A DNA stretch of 64,000 bases from Euglena gracilis. Lineage: Eukaryota > Euglenida > Euglenophyceae > Euglenales. The DNA is taken from assembly GCA_039621445.1 (NCBI GenBank), contig CP154957.1:11737845-11801844 (forward strand), written 5' to 3'. This document shows, one piece after another, positions 31,501 through 41,815 of this stretch; positions within the stretch are counted from its first letter, which is position 1; each line of letters starts with the position of its first letter. Under the pieces are notes generated by a model. The model was not told the DNA's origin. It saw nothing but the letters and a program-made list of their open reading frames with translations, and searched no databases. The position numbers were made by a program, and so were the translations under genes.

Positions 31501-31810
31501 GAGCACACGGCTGGGGAGGTCGAAGCCGGCTCATGTTGTAAAGCTTATTTCAGATAGCAAATGCCTAATTTGGTGTGCCAATTCCAAATTTTGAGGGGAA
31601 ATTCCAAACTTTGGAATCAAACTCCTAATTTGGGCGGGAGATGCCGTTCTTCGGGTGTGTTACCCAATTTTTGGAAGGGATGTGCCTAAGTGTAGGTGTA
31701 AACTTCAACTTTTGCGTGGCAAATCCCTTCTCCAAAATTGCCCCAAAATTAGGCAAGGGAAGAAGGGAAGTTCGGGCCTGAAGCTAGAGCCCCTAATCCA
31801 CCATTTCAAC

Positions 31811-31886
31811 AACTGTGTTCAGAACGCCGGTTCGGGCGCGAAGCCGTGTTTCAGAACGCCGCCCGAACCGGCGTTCTGAACACAGT
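31811..31886. repeat. 28-bp perfect inverted repeat
   Basis: AACTGTGTTCAGAACGCCGG...GGGCG opposite its exact inverse ending CTGAACACAGTT, spacer about 20 nt. ACGCCGG...CCGGCGT words recur at 38.1, 38.6, 39.5-39.8 and 40.6 kb. Confidence 0.85.
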
Positions 31887-31917
31887 TTTTGTATCAGAAC
31901 TGTTCACGGCGCAAGGC

Positions 31918-32490
31918 GGTAGACTGGGGGGGTACTATAACCTTCTGATAGTTCCCCCCCCCCACGGAGTCGAAAACTAGGGGGGGGGGGAACTTTCGAC
32001 CGGTTTGGCCTCCCAGGTCATCTAACCAACCCGCTGGGGAGGGAGAGGGGGACGAGCTTGATGTAGATGATGGCCTGGACACTGAGCGTCATGACGACGC
32101 TCCGGCCGAGGCTGTTGATGCCATAGCTGAGCGTTTGGATGCTGAGCTTGCAGCCCAGCTCCATGCCCAACTCAACAATTTGCGCCCTCGTCGCAAGTGA
32201 CCCTGCTAAAAATGGTCTCCCCTTGGCTTCATGTTCCCCTCCTTGCAGTGATCCACGCTTTCCTGGGACTCGATTTTTTTGGGGGGGGGAAACTTTCAGA
32301 CGGGTCGCCATTTTCTGTTTTTGGCCAAAAAAGTGGGGGGGGGGAAACTTTCGACCGGGGAAAACTATCAGACGGTCATAGTAGTGGGTAGTCGGCCGAC
32401 TTGTCGGCCGACTACCCATGCAAATACCCAATTGGTCGGCCGACTAGGCTTGGTCTGTAGCTAGTCGGCGAGACGGGGGGGGGGTAGTGG
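31918..32490 (+). mobile_element. Inverted-repeat element carrying an acidic C-terminal exon
   Basis: The left terminus GGCGCAAGGCGGTAGACTGG equals that of the 17.5-kb element. TACTATAACCTTCTGATAGTT at about 31933 is inverse to AACTATCAGACGGTCATAGTA near 32362. The right end is made of GTAGTCGGCCGACT palindromes and runs up to the pogo-like transposon. Contains the exon at 32042-32200. Confidence 0.5.
32042..32200 (+). CDS. Acidic C-terminal exon inside mobile element
   Basis: No methionine, but a clean frame GEGDELDVDDGLDTERHDDA, PAEAVDAIAERLDAELAAQL, HAQLNNLRPRRK then TGA. It starts 5 nt after a CTG, as expected for a nonconventional acceptor. Likely the end of a transposon protein whose earlier exons are not identified. 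Confidence 0.5.
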   Translation, partial: GEGDELDVDDGLDTERHDDAPAEAVDAIAERLDAELAAQLHAQLNNLRPRRK

Positions 32491-32589
32491 GTACCACCCC
32501 CCACCCTTTATTGTCCCCCCCCCTTTATTGTCCCTGGCCGATTTCGCCGGAAATTTTTTTTTTTGACCGTCACTTCTCTTTCTCCAGCC

Positions 32590-33690
32590 ATGGCTCCTAA
32601 AATGCGCCAGACCACGTTGGCTTTCAAGCCTGTGGCTGTCTTTCCGGACAGCCGGCGCGAAGGAGCCGTGGTTGTTCCGACACCTGTTGACCATGTTCCA
32701 ACCGAGCAAATAGCCCCTCCTGAAACCGCCCCCCTTGGAAAAGCCAAACGTGTTCTTCCATACTCCACAAAGAATGAAATTGTGAAATTTCGGGCCGCAC
32801 ACACTTTGGCGGAGACTTGTGCACAGTTCCCAGAGGTTTGTGAAAAAACCATTCGCCGCTTGGAGAAGAAAAGAAAGTTGTATGAGGATGCAATGCACGC
32901 AGGAAAAGGCAGCCAAAAACTCCGGCGTCCGTTGATCAAGTACCGTGCCCTGGGCGAGAAGCTGTACAATTTTTTTGTTTTGATCCGTGATGCCGAAGGC
33001 CTGGTCACTCGTGCATTGCTTGAAGAATTTATCACAACATTGCCTCCCGAAATCCAACTCGACCTGATGGCTTTGAAACAGCACCGTAGGGACGAATTTT
33101 TTGCGCGGTGGCGCAGGTGGTACCGGGTGGTGTATCGCCGAGTCACCGGGGCCAAACAATTTTTACCTGACGATTACACCACCCGGGTAAATAATTTCAA
33201 AGCCCTTCTCCGGTCGATGTACCTGGAGAAAAGGTACACTGTGTTTTTGTGCGGCGACGAAACAGGAGTTCGTTTTGAGGAGGTGACGCCGATCACAATG
33301 GCCCGTAAGAACTCCCGGAAAGTCGCCATCCTCAACCGGCCAGGACAAAAACATGTTCACAGTGTACTTGTCCAGCTCAGTACAGGTGGATGAGGGGGGC
33401 AATGTTGTGAAATGCACCAAAATGAAGCCGTTTGTGCTTTTCAAGGCGGCGGCGGACGGACCGGTGGCCCGCTCGATGACTGCATACGCACAGCAGCGTG
33501 CGGGTATGACAGGAAATTTTGGATTGTTTTTTGAATGTACTCATGTCTCAGACATTGCGTGCACGGCAAACGGCTGGCAGACCAGCGAGACGTTCTTGAG
33601 CTTGCTGCGGCGGTCCAAGCTGGACAAAAAGACGTGTCTGGTCATGGATCTCTTCTCAGCACATCGGTGTTGTGATTCTTGAAGTCAGCA
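32590..33690 (+). pseudogene. Pogo/Tigger-like DDE transposase, copy A, one frameshift
   Basis: Starts MAPKMRQTTLAFKP. It has a psq/CENP-B-like helix-turn-helix region (STKNEIVKFRAAHTLAETCA, KTIRRLEKKRK), a linker with RRDEFFARWRRWYRVVYRRV, then the catalytic domain with FLCGDETGVRF (first Asp) and CLVMDLFSAHRC (second Asp). The frame breaks in an A run near 33345-33350 and resumes as MFTVYLSSSVQVDEGGNVVK. The last acidic motif is not found, so it is probably lost or in an unrecognised exon. Copy B on the other strand begins about 100 nt past this element's end. Confidence 0.8.
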
Positions 33691-33759
33691 TTTTTTCTCC
33701 ATGTTCTACAGTGACGCCGCATTTTTAAAGGACTGACCCCACCCCCCCACCGGTCCCTG

Positions 33760-34088
33760 CACCAGCTCCTGCCCCTCCGTCCCCTCCTGATCTGGCTGAA
33801 CAAATGGCCGCGTTGTCTGTGTTGGACACCATGGAAGGGCAGGATGTTCCTCGTGTTGATGCACCCGATGAAGAGAGCTCGGGTGACGAACCTGAGCCCT
33901 TGGAGGGTTCTCAGAATAAGAATAGTGATGATGAGCCGCCTACTGAGCCTTCCGAACCTATTGTGTGTATTGTGTGCGAAAGGCCCCTTCGTGTCCCAAG
34001 TGTGGTGAGTTGTCTGACCTGCGGCATTTCGTTCCATAGTGGATGTGTGGCCGTAAGCTCTTCCGGAAAGTGTAGCTTCTGCCCCTAA
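33760..34088 (+). CDS. Acidic zinc-finger C-terminal exon of copy A transposase (probable)
   Basis: Pro-rich start, then MAALSVLDTMEGQDVPRVDA, an acidic stretch, and IVCIVCERPLRVPSVVSCLT-CGISFHSGCVAVSSSGKCSFCP. Ligand spacing C-x2-C-x11-C-x2-C-x4-H-x2-C-x8-C-x2-C is PHD-like. TAA at 34086-34088. Position and orientation suggest the 3' exon of the transposon protein. Confidence 0.6.
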
Positions 34089-34329
34089 TCAACACCAGAC
34101 AATGGTTTTTCGTCGGCCCTGGCTTTATTGTCCGTTCGGCACGGCTTTATTGTCCCCCCCTTTATTGTCCGTTTGGGCTCCCGGCCGGAAGGTGGTTGGG
34201 ACAATACCACCTCCCCCCCCCATAATTGAGAATGAAACAGTTCCACCGGACCCCCCTTTTCTCAATTATGGGGGGGGGTCAATTATGGGGGGGTCTCTCA
34301 ATTATGGGGGGGGGGTCTCTCAATTATGG

Positions 34330-34775
34330 GGGGGTGTATGGGTCCACCAGTGCGTGTCCTCAGAAACCCACTTTGGGATCCCTTCGACGTGAACTGAATC
34401 CACAGAAGCCCGCCAGCGTCGTCCAACCTCATGGAGGCATGCAAAAAAACGGTAAACATACACTTCTCCTTTCCTGTTGTCCGCACTAAAACTTTACGGC
34501 TGCCTTTGACAGCCAAGGTGACGTTGGGGACCTCCCCAAAGCGGACACCAGTTTCGTCTCCACAGAAGAAGGTTGTGAACCGTTTTTCATAGTACAACGA
34601 TCTCAGCAAACCGTTGAATTTCTGCACTCGCTCTTCGTAATCCTCCGGCAAAAATTGCCTTGCACCCGTTACCCTCCGGTGCACAACTTTGTACCAACGA
34701 CGCCAACGAGCAAAAAATTCGTCCCTCCTTTTTTCTGGCATCGTCATGAGGTCTTTTTGGATGTCGGCTGGCAGG
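34330..34775 (-). pseudogene. Pogo-like transposase copy B, catalytic part
   Basis: Resumes LPADIQKDLMTMPEKRRDEF, FARWRRWYKVVHRRVTGARQ, TTFFCGDETGVRFGEVPN, CMFTVFLHASMRLDD. Stops matching after DDAGG, where the element end begins, so the second catalytic Asp is absent. Confidence 0.78.
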
Positions 34776-34911
34776 GGCTCCTGGATCTGGCCTGGGGGGG
34801 GGGGTAGTGGGGGTCGACCATGGTCGGCCCACGGTCGCCTCGGTCGCCCTCGGTCGCTCTCGGTCGGGGGGCGCGAGGAGGAAGGGTCGACCGAGGCGAC
34901 CCTGGGGGTCG

Positions 34912-35128
34912 ACCGAGGGCGACCATGGTCGCCCCCCACCCCACGACGGGAAACCCCCCCCTTTTTAGGGGCGACCATGGTCGACCCCCACCCCACGACG
35001 GGAAACCCCCCCTTTTCAAGGGCGACCATGGTCGACCCCCACCCCACGACGGGAAACCCCCCCTTTTCAAGGGCGACCATGGTCGACCCCCACCCCACGA
35101 CGGGAAACCCCCCCCCCTTTTGAAGGGC
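34912..35128. repeat. 52-bp repeat, left arm
   Basis: Four units GGGCGACCATGGTCGACCCC + CACCCCACGACGGGAAACCC + C run + TTTTCAA. Inverse of the right arm at 36926-37275. Confidence 0.9.
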
Positions 35129-36925
35129 GACCATGGTTGTGTTGCCCACCCGTTTTGGGGGGCAAATCCCTTTTGTTGCCCAACTGTCCGAGGGCCCCAA
35201 AATAACAAAATCCCTTGTGTTACCCACCCGTTTTGGGGGGCAAATCCCTTTTGTTGCCCAACTGTTCGAGGGCCCCAAAATAACAAAATCCCTTGTGTTA
35301 CCCACCCGTTTTGGGGGGCAAATCACTTTTGTTGCCCAACTGTCCGAGGGCCCCAAAATAACAAAATCCCTCATGTTACCCACCCGTTTTGGGGGGCAAA
35401 TCCCTTTTATTGCCCAACTGATTTGGGGGGCAAATCCCTTTTGTTGCCCAACTGTCCGAGGGCCCCAAAATAACAAAATCCCTCATGTTACCCACCCGTT
35501 TTGGGGGGCAAATCACTTTTGTTGCCCAACTGTCCGAGGGCCCCAAAATAACAAAATCCCTTGTGTTACCCACCCGTTTTGGGGGGCAAATCCCTTGCGT
35601 TAACAAAATCCCTCATGTTACCCACCCGTTTTGGGGGGCAAATCACTTTTGTTGCCCAACTGTCCGAGGGCCCCAAAATAACAAAATCCCTCATGTTACC
35701 CACCCGTTTTGGGGGGCAAATCCCTTTTGTTGCCCAACTGTTCGAGGGCCCCAAAATAACAAAATCCCTTGTGTTACCCACCCGTTTTGGGGGGCAAATC
35801 ACTTTTGTTGCCCAACTGTCCGAGGGCACCAAAATAACAAAATCCCTCATGTTACCCACCCGTTTTGGGGGGCAATTCCCTTTTATTGCCCAACTGATTT
35901 GGGGGGCAAATCCCTTTTGTTGCCCAACTGTCCGAGGGCCCCAAAATAACAAAATCCCTCATGTTACCCACCCGTTTTGGGGGGCAAATCACTTTTGTTG
36001 CCCAACTGTCCGAGGGCCCCAAAATAACAAAATCCCTTGTGTTACCCACCCGTTTTGGGGGGCAAATCCCTTTTGTTGCCCAACTGTTCGAGGGCCCCAA
36101 AATAACAAAATCCCTTGTGTTACCCACCCGTTTTGGGGGGCAAATCACTTTTGTTGCCCAACTGTCCGAGGGCCCCAAAATAACAAAATCCCTCATGTTA
36201 CCCACCCGTTTTGGGGGACAAATCCCTTTTATTGCCCAACTGATTTGGGGGGCAAATCCCTTTTGTTGCCCAACTGTCCGAGGGCCCCAAAATAACAAAA
36301 TCCCTTGTGTTACCCACCCATTTTGGGGGGCAAATCCCCTTTGTTGCCCAACTGTCCGAGGGCCCCAAAATAACAAAATCCCTTGTGTTACCCACCCGTT
36401 TTGGGGGGCAAATCCCTTTTGTTGCCCAACTGTCTGAGGGCCCCAAAAATAACAAAATCCCTTGTGTTACCCACCCATTTTGGGGGGCAAATCCCTTTTG
36501 TTGCCCAACTGTCCGAGGGCCCCAAAATAACAAAATCCCTTGTGTTACCCACCCGTTTTGGGGGGCAAATCCCTTGCGTTAACAAAATCCCTCATGTTAC
36601 CCACCCGTTTTGGGGGGCAAATCACTTTTGTTGCCCAACTGTCCGAGGGCCCCAAAATAACAAAATCCCTTGTGTTACCTACCCGTTTTGGGGGGCAAAT
36701 CCCTTTTGTTGCCCAACTGTCCGAGGGCCCCAAAATAACAAAATCCCTTGTGTTACCCACCCGTTTTGGGGGGCAAATCCCTTGCGTTGCCCAATTGTCC
36801 GAGGGCCCCAAAATAACAAAATCCCTTGTGTTACCCACCCGTTTTGGGGGGCAAATCCCTTTTGTTGCCCAACTGTTCGAGGGCCCCAAAAACAAAATCC
36901 CTTGTGTTACCCACCCGTTTTGGGG
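35129..36925. repeat. 78-bp satellite array, roughly two dozen units
   Basis: Unit: CCCGTTTTGGGGGGCAAATC, CCTTTTGTTGCCCAACTGTC, CGAGGGCCCCAAAATAACAA, AATCCCTTGTGTTACCCA. Shortened units (about 40 nt) occur at about 35420, 35600, 35900, 36245 and 36580, and recur with higher-order regularity. Confidence 0.95.
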
Positions 36926-37275
36926 GGCATGTCGTGGGGTGGGGTCGACCATGGTCGCCCTTCAAAAGGGGGGGTTTCCTGTCGTGGGGTGGGGGTCGAC
37001 CATGGTCGCCCTTGAAAAGGGGGGGTTTCCCGTCGTGGGGTGGGGGTCGACCATGGTCGCCCTTCAAAAGGGGGGGGTTTCCCGTCGTGGGGTGGGGGTC
37101 GACCATGGTCGCCCCTAAAAAGGGGGGGGTTTCCCGTCGTGGGGTGGGGGTCGACCATGGTCGCCCCTAAAAAGGGGGGGGTTTCCCGTCGTAGGGTGGG
37201 GGTCGACCATGGTCGCCCCGAAAAAGGGGGGGGTTTCCCGTCGTGGGGTGGGGGTCGACCATGGTCGCCCTCGGT
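36926..37275. repeat. 52-bp repeat, right arm
   Basis: About six units in the orientation GGGTCGACCATGGTCGCCC + TTTCCCGTCGTGGGGT, inverse to the left arm. Confidence 0.9.
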
Positions 37276-37418
37276 CGACCCCCACGACCGAATACGGCTT
37301 GGCCTCGGTCGGCCCCCACGACCGAGAGCGACCGAGGGCGACCGAGGGCGACCGTGGGCCGACCATGGTCGACCCCCACTACCCCCCCCCCAGGATGTAG
37401 CTACCCCCTGCTGGCAGG

Positions 37419-37879
37419 CTTGTGATGTACTCTTCCAGGAGGCTCCGACTCACAGCTCCTTGAGCATCGCGCACCAACTCAAAAAATTTGTACAGGTGCT
37501 CTCCTAATGCCTTGTACTTTGTCAAAGGATTCCGCCTTTTTTGCATTGCCCTTCCATTTTTTATAGCCTCCTGGATGGTTGCCTCCTGCTCAGGCAACCT
37601 GTAGAGTGTGGCCGTGCTGAGTTCGGGAAATTTTGCAAGGGTTTCCTCCGGGTTGTGTTTCACAAAGAATTTCAGAACCTCAGCCTTGGCACCCAACGAT
37701 AAATCCCTTCTGGGCTTTTTTTCTGGGGGAGGCTCTGGACCCATGGGAACAACAGCAGCATCCTCATCCACAGCGGGGGGCTCAATGCCAGGCACCACAC
37801 ATGCCCCCTGGTGCTGCAAGCTTGGGAGCTTCGCACGAGGAGGAAAGGACAAGGCCAATTGCCTCATTTTTGGTGCCAT
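37419..37879 (-). pseudogene. Pogo-like transposase copy B, N-terminal part
   Basis: MAPKMRQLALSFPPRAKLPS, KAEVLKFFVKHNPEETLAKF, LTKYKALGEHLYKFFELVRD, SLLEEYITSLPA. It matches copy A residue by residue up to the insertion. The remaining protein is at 34775 downward on the same strand. Confidence 0.8.
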
Positions 37880-38214
37880 GGCTGTGGAAAAAAGGGCGGG
37901 CAATAACTTCTCGCTGAGCGGGCATTCTCAATTACGGCGTCCAAATTTTTTTCCGGGACATTTTCTCAATTATGGGGGGGGTCCAAATTTTTTCCCATGA
38001 GCATTTTCTCAATTATGGGGGGGGGTCAATTATGGGGGGGGGTGGTAAAGGGGGGGGGGTGGTAGTCGGCCGACTACCCACTCTAATGTGCTAACGGGTC
38101 CAAACCGCCGACTTTTAAGCCTTTTAAGTTTTAGGACAGAACCGGCGTCCGGAAAACCCGTGGGGGGGACGCCGGTTCTGTCCTGAACCCGGCGTCTCAA
38201 ACGCCGGTTTAACA

Positions 38215-38530
38215 AAAATCCCTTGTGTTTCCAAGTCGTTTTGGGGCCAAATCCCTTTTGCAGCTCAACTGTTCGAGGGTCCCAAAATAGCAAAAATCAC
38301 CGGTGTTTCCAAGTCGTTTTGGGGGCAAATCCCTTTTGTAGCTTAACTGTTCCAGGGTCCCAAAATAACAAAAATACCTGGTGTTTTCAGGTCATTTTGG
38401 GGGGGGCAAAATCCCTTTTGTTGCTCAACTGTTCGAGGGTCCCAAAATAAAAAAAATATTTTGTGTTTCCAAGTCTTTTTGGGGGGCAAGTCCCTTTTGT
38501 AGCTGAGCTATTCGAGGCCCTAAAAAATGA
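38215..38530. repeat. CGTTTTGGGGGCAAATCCC satellite, small array
   Basis: Three to four diverged units of the same family as 35.1-36.9 kb, with CAGCTCAACTGTTCGAGGGT. Confidence 0.85.
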
Positions 38531-38893
38531 TACAAAAACTGTGTCCAGAACGCCGGTTCGGGGGTGAAACCGTGTTTCAGAAAGCCGGTTCGGGCGGCAG
38601 CCCGAACCCGAACCGGCGTTCGGACATGTTTGTTGAAACCGTGGATTAGGGGCTCTGGCTTCACGCCCGAACCGGCGTTCGAGGAATCACGGCCAATTTC
38701 GCCCTGAATTCCCATTTTTTGAACATTTTTGAGCATTTTTGACCTCCTTTGGGCGCATGGCCATGTCGACATGTTACCCATCAATCGAAAGCTCTTCTCA
38801 AGGGCTTTTGACAGATGGCCACAGGATTCAGCCACAGCGCTTATTTTCAGCGATCGTGTATTCCAAATTTTGACATCCTAATTTGTGAAACTC

Positions 38894-39330
38894 AGGAGGC
38901 TAGGCACAGCGGGGGGGGGGGGGGGGGCTGAGGGGGGGGCGAGCGGCCGCGCGGGCGGCCGCGCGGGGGGGAGGGGGGGGGGGGGGGGGGGGGAGACGGC
39001 CGCCGCGCGGCGAACGCGCAATCCTAATCGGATTTTTTTTTCCGGGTCCAAAAAGGTTTTGCCATTTTTGGGCCATTTTTGACCAAAAAAGTGCTTTTTT
39101 GGCCGCGCGCAGAGCGCGCGGCCCCCAAATTTGCCATTTTGTGTCCGAAAATGGTCATTTTTGGTCATTTTTGGGCCTCAAAAAATCGCGATTTTTTCGC
39201 CAAATTTTTTTTTCTTGGCTATGCTAGGCACAGTGGGGGGAGGGGGGGGTCCAGGGGGGGGCGAGCGGCCGCGCGGGGGGGGGGGAGGGGGGGGGGGACG
39301 GACCCCCCCGAGCGGCGCGCCTAGCCTCCT
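38894..39330. mobile_element. G-rich element with 12-bp inverted ends
   Basis: AGGAGGCTAGGC (38894-38905) and GCCTAGCCTCCT (39319-39330). Two G-run/GAGCGGCCGCGCGGG blocks flank a middle similar to 25880-26000 (TTTTTGGGCCTCAAA..TCGC). No ORF. Confidence 0.6.
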
Positions 39331-39623
39331 CACATCTCAGGTGCCATACAGCATATCAATTGAAAGCTCTCCCCATGAGCTTTCATTTGGTACCCTCAGA
39401 ACTCAGCCACACTGCACAGCACCCTGAAAATCGCCGATCGCATGTTCCGACCCATTTCGCAAATTCCAAAATCCACTGTTCACCTGCCATGTTGCCCCTT
39501 GATCGATAGACCGGCGTTCTAGACGCCGGTTCAGTGATTTCTGCGCCGAACCGGCGCCCTGAACGCTAGTTCGGGTTCGGGCGTGAAGCCAGAGCCCCAA
39601 TACATGGTTTCTACTACAAAAAA

Positions 39624-39703
39624 GGGGTGACGGACGCCGGTTCTGTCCTGAACCCGGCGTCCGGGGACGCCGGGTTCAGGACAGAACCGGCGTCCGTCAC
39701 CCC
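39624..39703. repeat. Perfect 39-bp-arm hairpin
   Basis: GGGGTGACGGACGCCGGTTC at the left arm and its exact inverse ending GTCCGTCACCCC at the right arm, with a 2-nt spacer. Identical ACGCCGGTTCTGTCC words occur at 38150, 39735 and 40590-40700. Confidence 0.95.
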
Positions 39704-39825
39704 TTGTTTAAAGCGGCGTTTTAGAGACGCCGGGTTCAGGACAGAACCGGCGTCCCCCCCCTTTGGGCCAGGTACGACTTAGAAATCCACGTATATGTGT
39801 TCCCCTTCAGGCTTTCTTTAGCACA

Positions 39826-40352
39826 ATGCTGGGCGGTTCCCTCGCCGTTGTAGTCCGTAACGCTCTGCCCGCCAGCCCAACCAGTGCCCAATTTTTGGCA
39901 GGGTTGGGGGCCGCCTTGGAGCCTCAAAATGATGATGCGCCCGACACCACCGCCCTCTTTGGGGACACTTTTACCAAAAACCGAGGGCCAGGGGTGGTCA
40001 GGAAAAGACTGCACAGGGTAGTTTGGGCCCTTTGCAGGATTTTCAAAAAACTCTGGACCACAAAAATTGTGTCATCGAAAAATTGGATGACTGGTTTGCG
40101 GCCTTCGCAAAATTCACTGTGGACGTGGAGTATCTTTTTGATACTCCACAAGAAAAAGCGGACGCTTTGTCCCAGCGGCAACAACTTTGTGCCGAAGCCG
40201 GGGTTGCAATGCGGTGTTGGGCGCCAACAACGCTGAAAACGAACCTAAATGGTGCGGCAGCGTCCTGTGCTGGTCTTGTGATGCCCCCCCGGTATGGCTC
40301 TTGGTGTTGCTCTCGTTGTGAGGGTGCACCCCGTCCTGTTTCCCCGTCGTAA
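39826..40352 (+). pseudogene. Unassigned element protein with PHD-like end
   Basis: Two overlapping frames. MLGGSLAVVVRNALPASPTS and QNDDAPDTTALFGDTFTKNR come first. A frame change near 40020 leads to LQDFQKTLDHKNCVIEKLDD, YLFDTPQEKADALSQRQQLC and CAGLVMPPRYGSWCCSRCEG, then TAA. The end has the H/C..C.GL..PP..GSW.C..C look of a PHD finger tail. The helical middle may be a coiled coil. No known family assigned. Flanked by ACGCCGG repeats. Confidence 0.4.
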
Positions 40353-40994
40353 TGTGTTTGCTGACCGGCAATACGTTTTGCCGTAATCGCTGCGGCTGTG
40401 GCAACATGTATGCCTAGCATCCCCTCCCCCTCCCCCTGGAAACTGCTGAAACGCTCAGATGCTACCGCCACCGATCAATCAGGTTTCCTCACGCTGCTGC
40501 ACTGCCTTCCATCCCTCTTCAGACAAAGGAAATTTTCGTTCCTGCGTTCCCATAGATACTTTTTTTGCACAAAAAAATACCCACATACGGACGCCGGGTT
40601 TTGGACAGAACCGGCGTTCCTAACGCCGGGTTTTAGGACAGAACCGGCGTTTTGAAAACCCATGGGGGGGGACGCCGGTTCTGTCCTGAACCCGGCGTCT
40701 CAAACGCCGGTTTAACAAAATCCCTTGTGTCATCAAGTGATTTTGGGATGTATTTTAGCATAAGTAACCAAAAAAAACTTCGCTTTGCTTTGACCAAAAA
40801 AAACTGTCGTCAGTCTGCCGTCCGTCGTCGAGGTTGGGAAACACAGACTTTGACCAAAGCCATGTTGCTTTTGTAAACACAGCCTTAAACTACTGCATCT
40901 TAAACGCAGACTCTGGCCTGAGTCTGCGTTTCGAAACGCAGACTTGGGTCAGAGTCTGCGTTTAAGGCAGTTCTTGATATAATATGAGTAATTC

Positions 40995-41165
40995 CTAAGT
41001 TCCGGAGAGGGGCCCGGAGAGGGGGGTGGGGTCCAGGGGGGACCCAGAAAATTTTCATTGAAAATGGCCTTTTCCGGGGGGCCCCCAACGCCTTTGGCGC
41101 CGGGGTTGGAGGGGGGTGCCTGCTACGGGCAGGCACCCCCAACCCCCCCCCCGGGGGGGTCGGAT
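40995..41165. mobile_element. GGTGCCTG-hairpin element, copy 4
   Basis: GGGTCCAGGGGGGACCCAG, GCCTTTGGCGCCGGGG, then GGGGTGCCTGCTACGGGCAG and GCACCCCC. Closely matches 12770-12890. Confidence 0.55.
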
Positions 41166-41633
41166 GGGTACAATATTAAACCCTTCCCCTGATGTTGGCC
41201 AGCCGTGGTAGAGAGCTTAAAAGAGACACAATGGAACAACAAGGGTGAGGGCAAGGACAAGGGTGGCCAACCTCAAAAAGGGGGGGCTCGGTCATGGGGT
41301 GGGGGTAGGCTGAGGGCGACCAACCTTGCAAGGGGAGGGAGTCCATTTGTGGGGTGGGGGTCCACCATGGTCGCCCCCCACGACCGAGGCTCAGTCGCCC
41401 TCGGTCCCCCCCACGACCGAGGACGACCAAGGGTGACCAAGGCGACCGTGGGCCGACCATGGTTGACCCCCCCAGGCCAAAGCAACCCCCCCATGGGACC
41501 CAAAAACGGCCACTCTGGGGTGGGGGATACTTTGAGGGGGGTGGGTCAAATTTTGCCTTTGGTGCCGAAAAAAGTGGCCATTTTGAAGGGAAACCCAGCT
41601 GGGGGGGGGTGAGGGTGAGAACCAAGCTTGTGA

Positions 41634-41815
41634 TTACCCCCCCCCTTATTGTCCCCCCCCCCTTATTGTCCCTGGGCCCCGGCCGACGGGGGATTTTTTG
41701 GCCCGGCCAATGAAAATTCCTTTGGTACCCCCTTATTGTCCCCCCCCCCCTTATTGTCCGGTCGGGCCTCCCGGGGAGAGGTCGGTGGGACAAGGGGGGG
41801 GGGGTGGTAGTCGGG
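41634..41815. mobile_element. Short non-autonomous derivative of pogo-like transposon
   Basis: Contains CCCTTATTGTCCCCCCCC twice at each side, GTCCCTGGGCCCCGGCCGA after the left pair and GTCGGTGGGACAAGGGGG at the right end, as in copy A at 32508-32560 and 34122-34205. The middle is only about 60 nt. Confidence 0.65.

Larger units (their letters stand above)
32500..34205 (+). mobile_element. Pogo-like transposon copy A
   Basis: Bounded by CTTTATTGTCCCCCCC repeats on both sides (32508-32545 and 34122-34165), ending TGGGACAATACCACC. A short derivative with the same ends is at 41634-41815. Confidence 0.6.
34776..37409. mobile_element. 2.6-kb satellite-bearing element inserted in transposase
   Basis: Flanked by the 9-bp direct repeat GCTGGCAGG (34767-34775 and 37410-37418). 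Ends GGGCTCCTGGATCTGGCCTG and CAGGATGTAGCTACCCCCT. Subterminal TAGTGGGGGTCGACCATGG is inverted at the far side over at least 45 nt. Deleting the element plus one repeat gives SLPADIQKDL in frame, as in copy A. It contains the arrays listed separately. Long open frames across it on both strands are satellite artefacts. Confidence 0.85.
34205..38045 (-). mobile_element. Pogo-like transposon copy B with nested satellite element
   Basis: Bounded by TCAATTATGGGGGGG words at 34205-34335 and 37965-38045. Encodes the - strand transposase pieces at 37879-37419 and 34775-about 34330, interrupted by the 2.6-kb insertion. Confidence 0.65.

Noticed and set aside
34298-36295. Open frames of 150-390 codons on both strands across the 78-bp satellite
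   Set aside because: They exist because the unit length and composition avoid stops. The peptide simply repeats THPFWGAN or PPKRVGNTRDF. Only the 34330-34775 part of the longest frame is real transposase.
35129-36925. Possible CRISPR-like array
   Set aside because: Whole 78-bp units are repeated with no unique spacers, the context is eukaryotic, and there are no cas-like genes.
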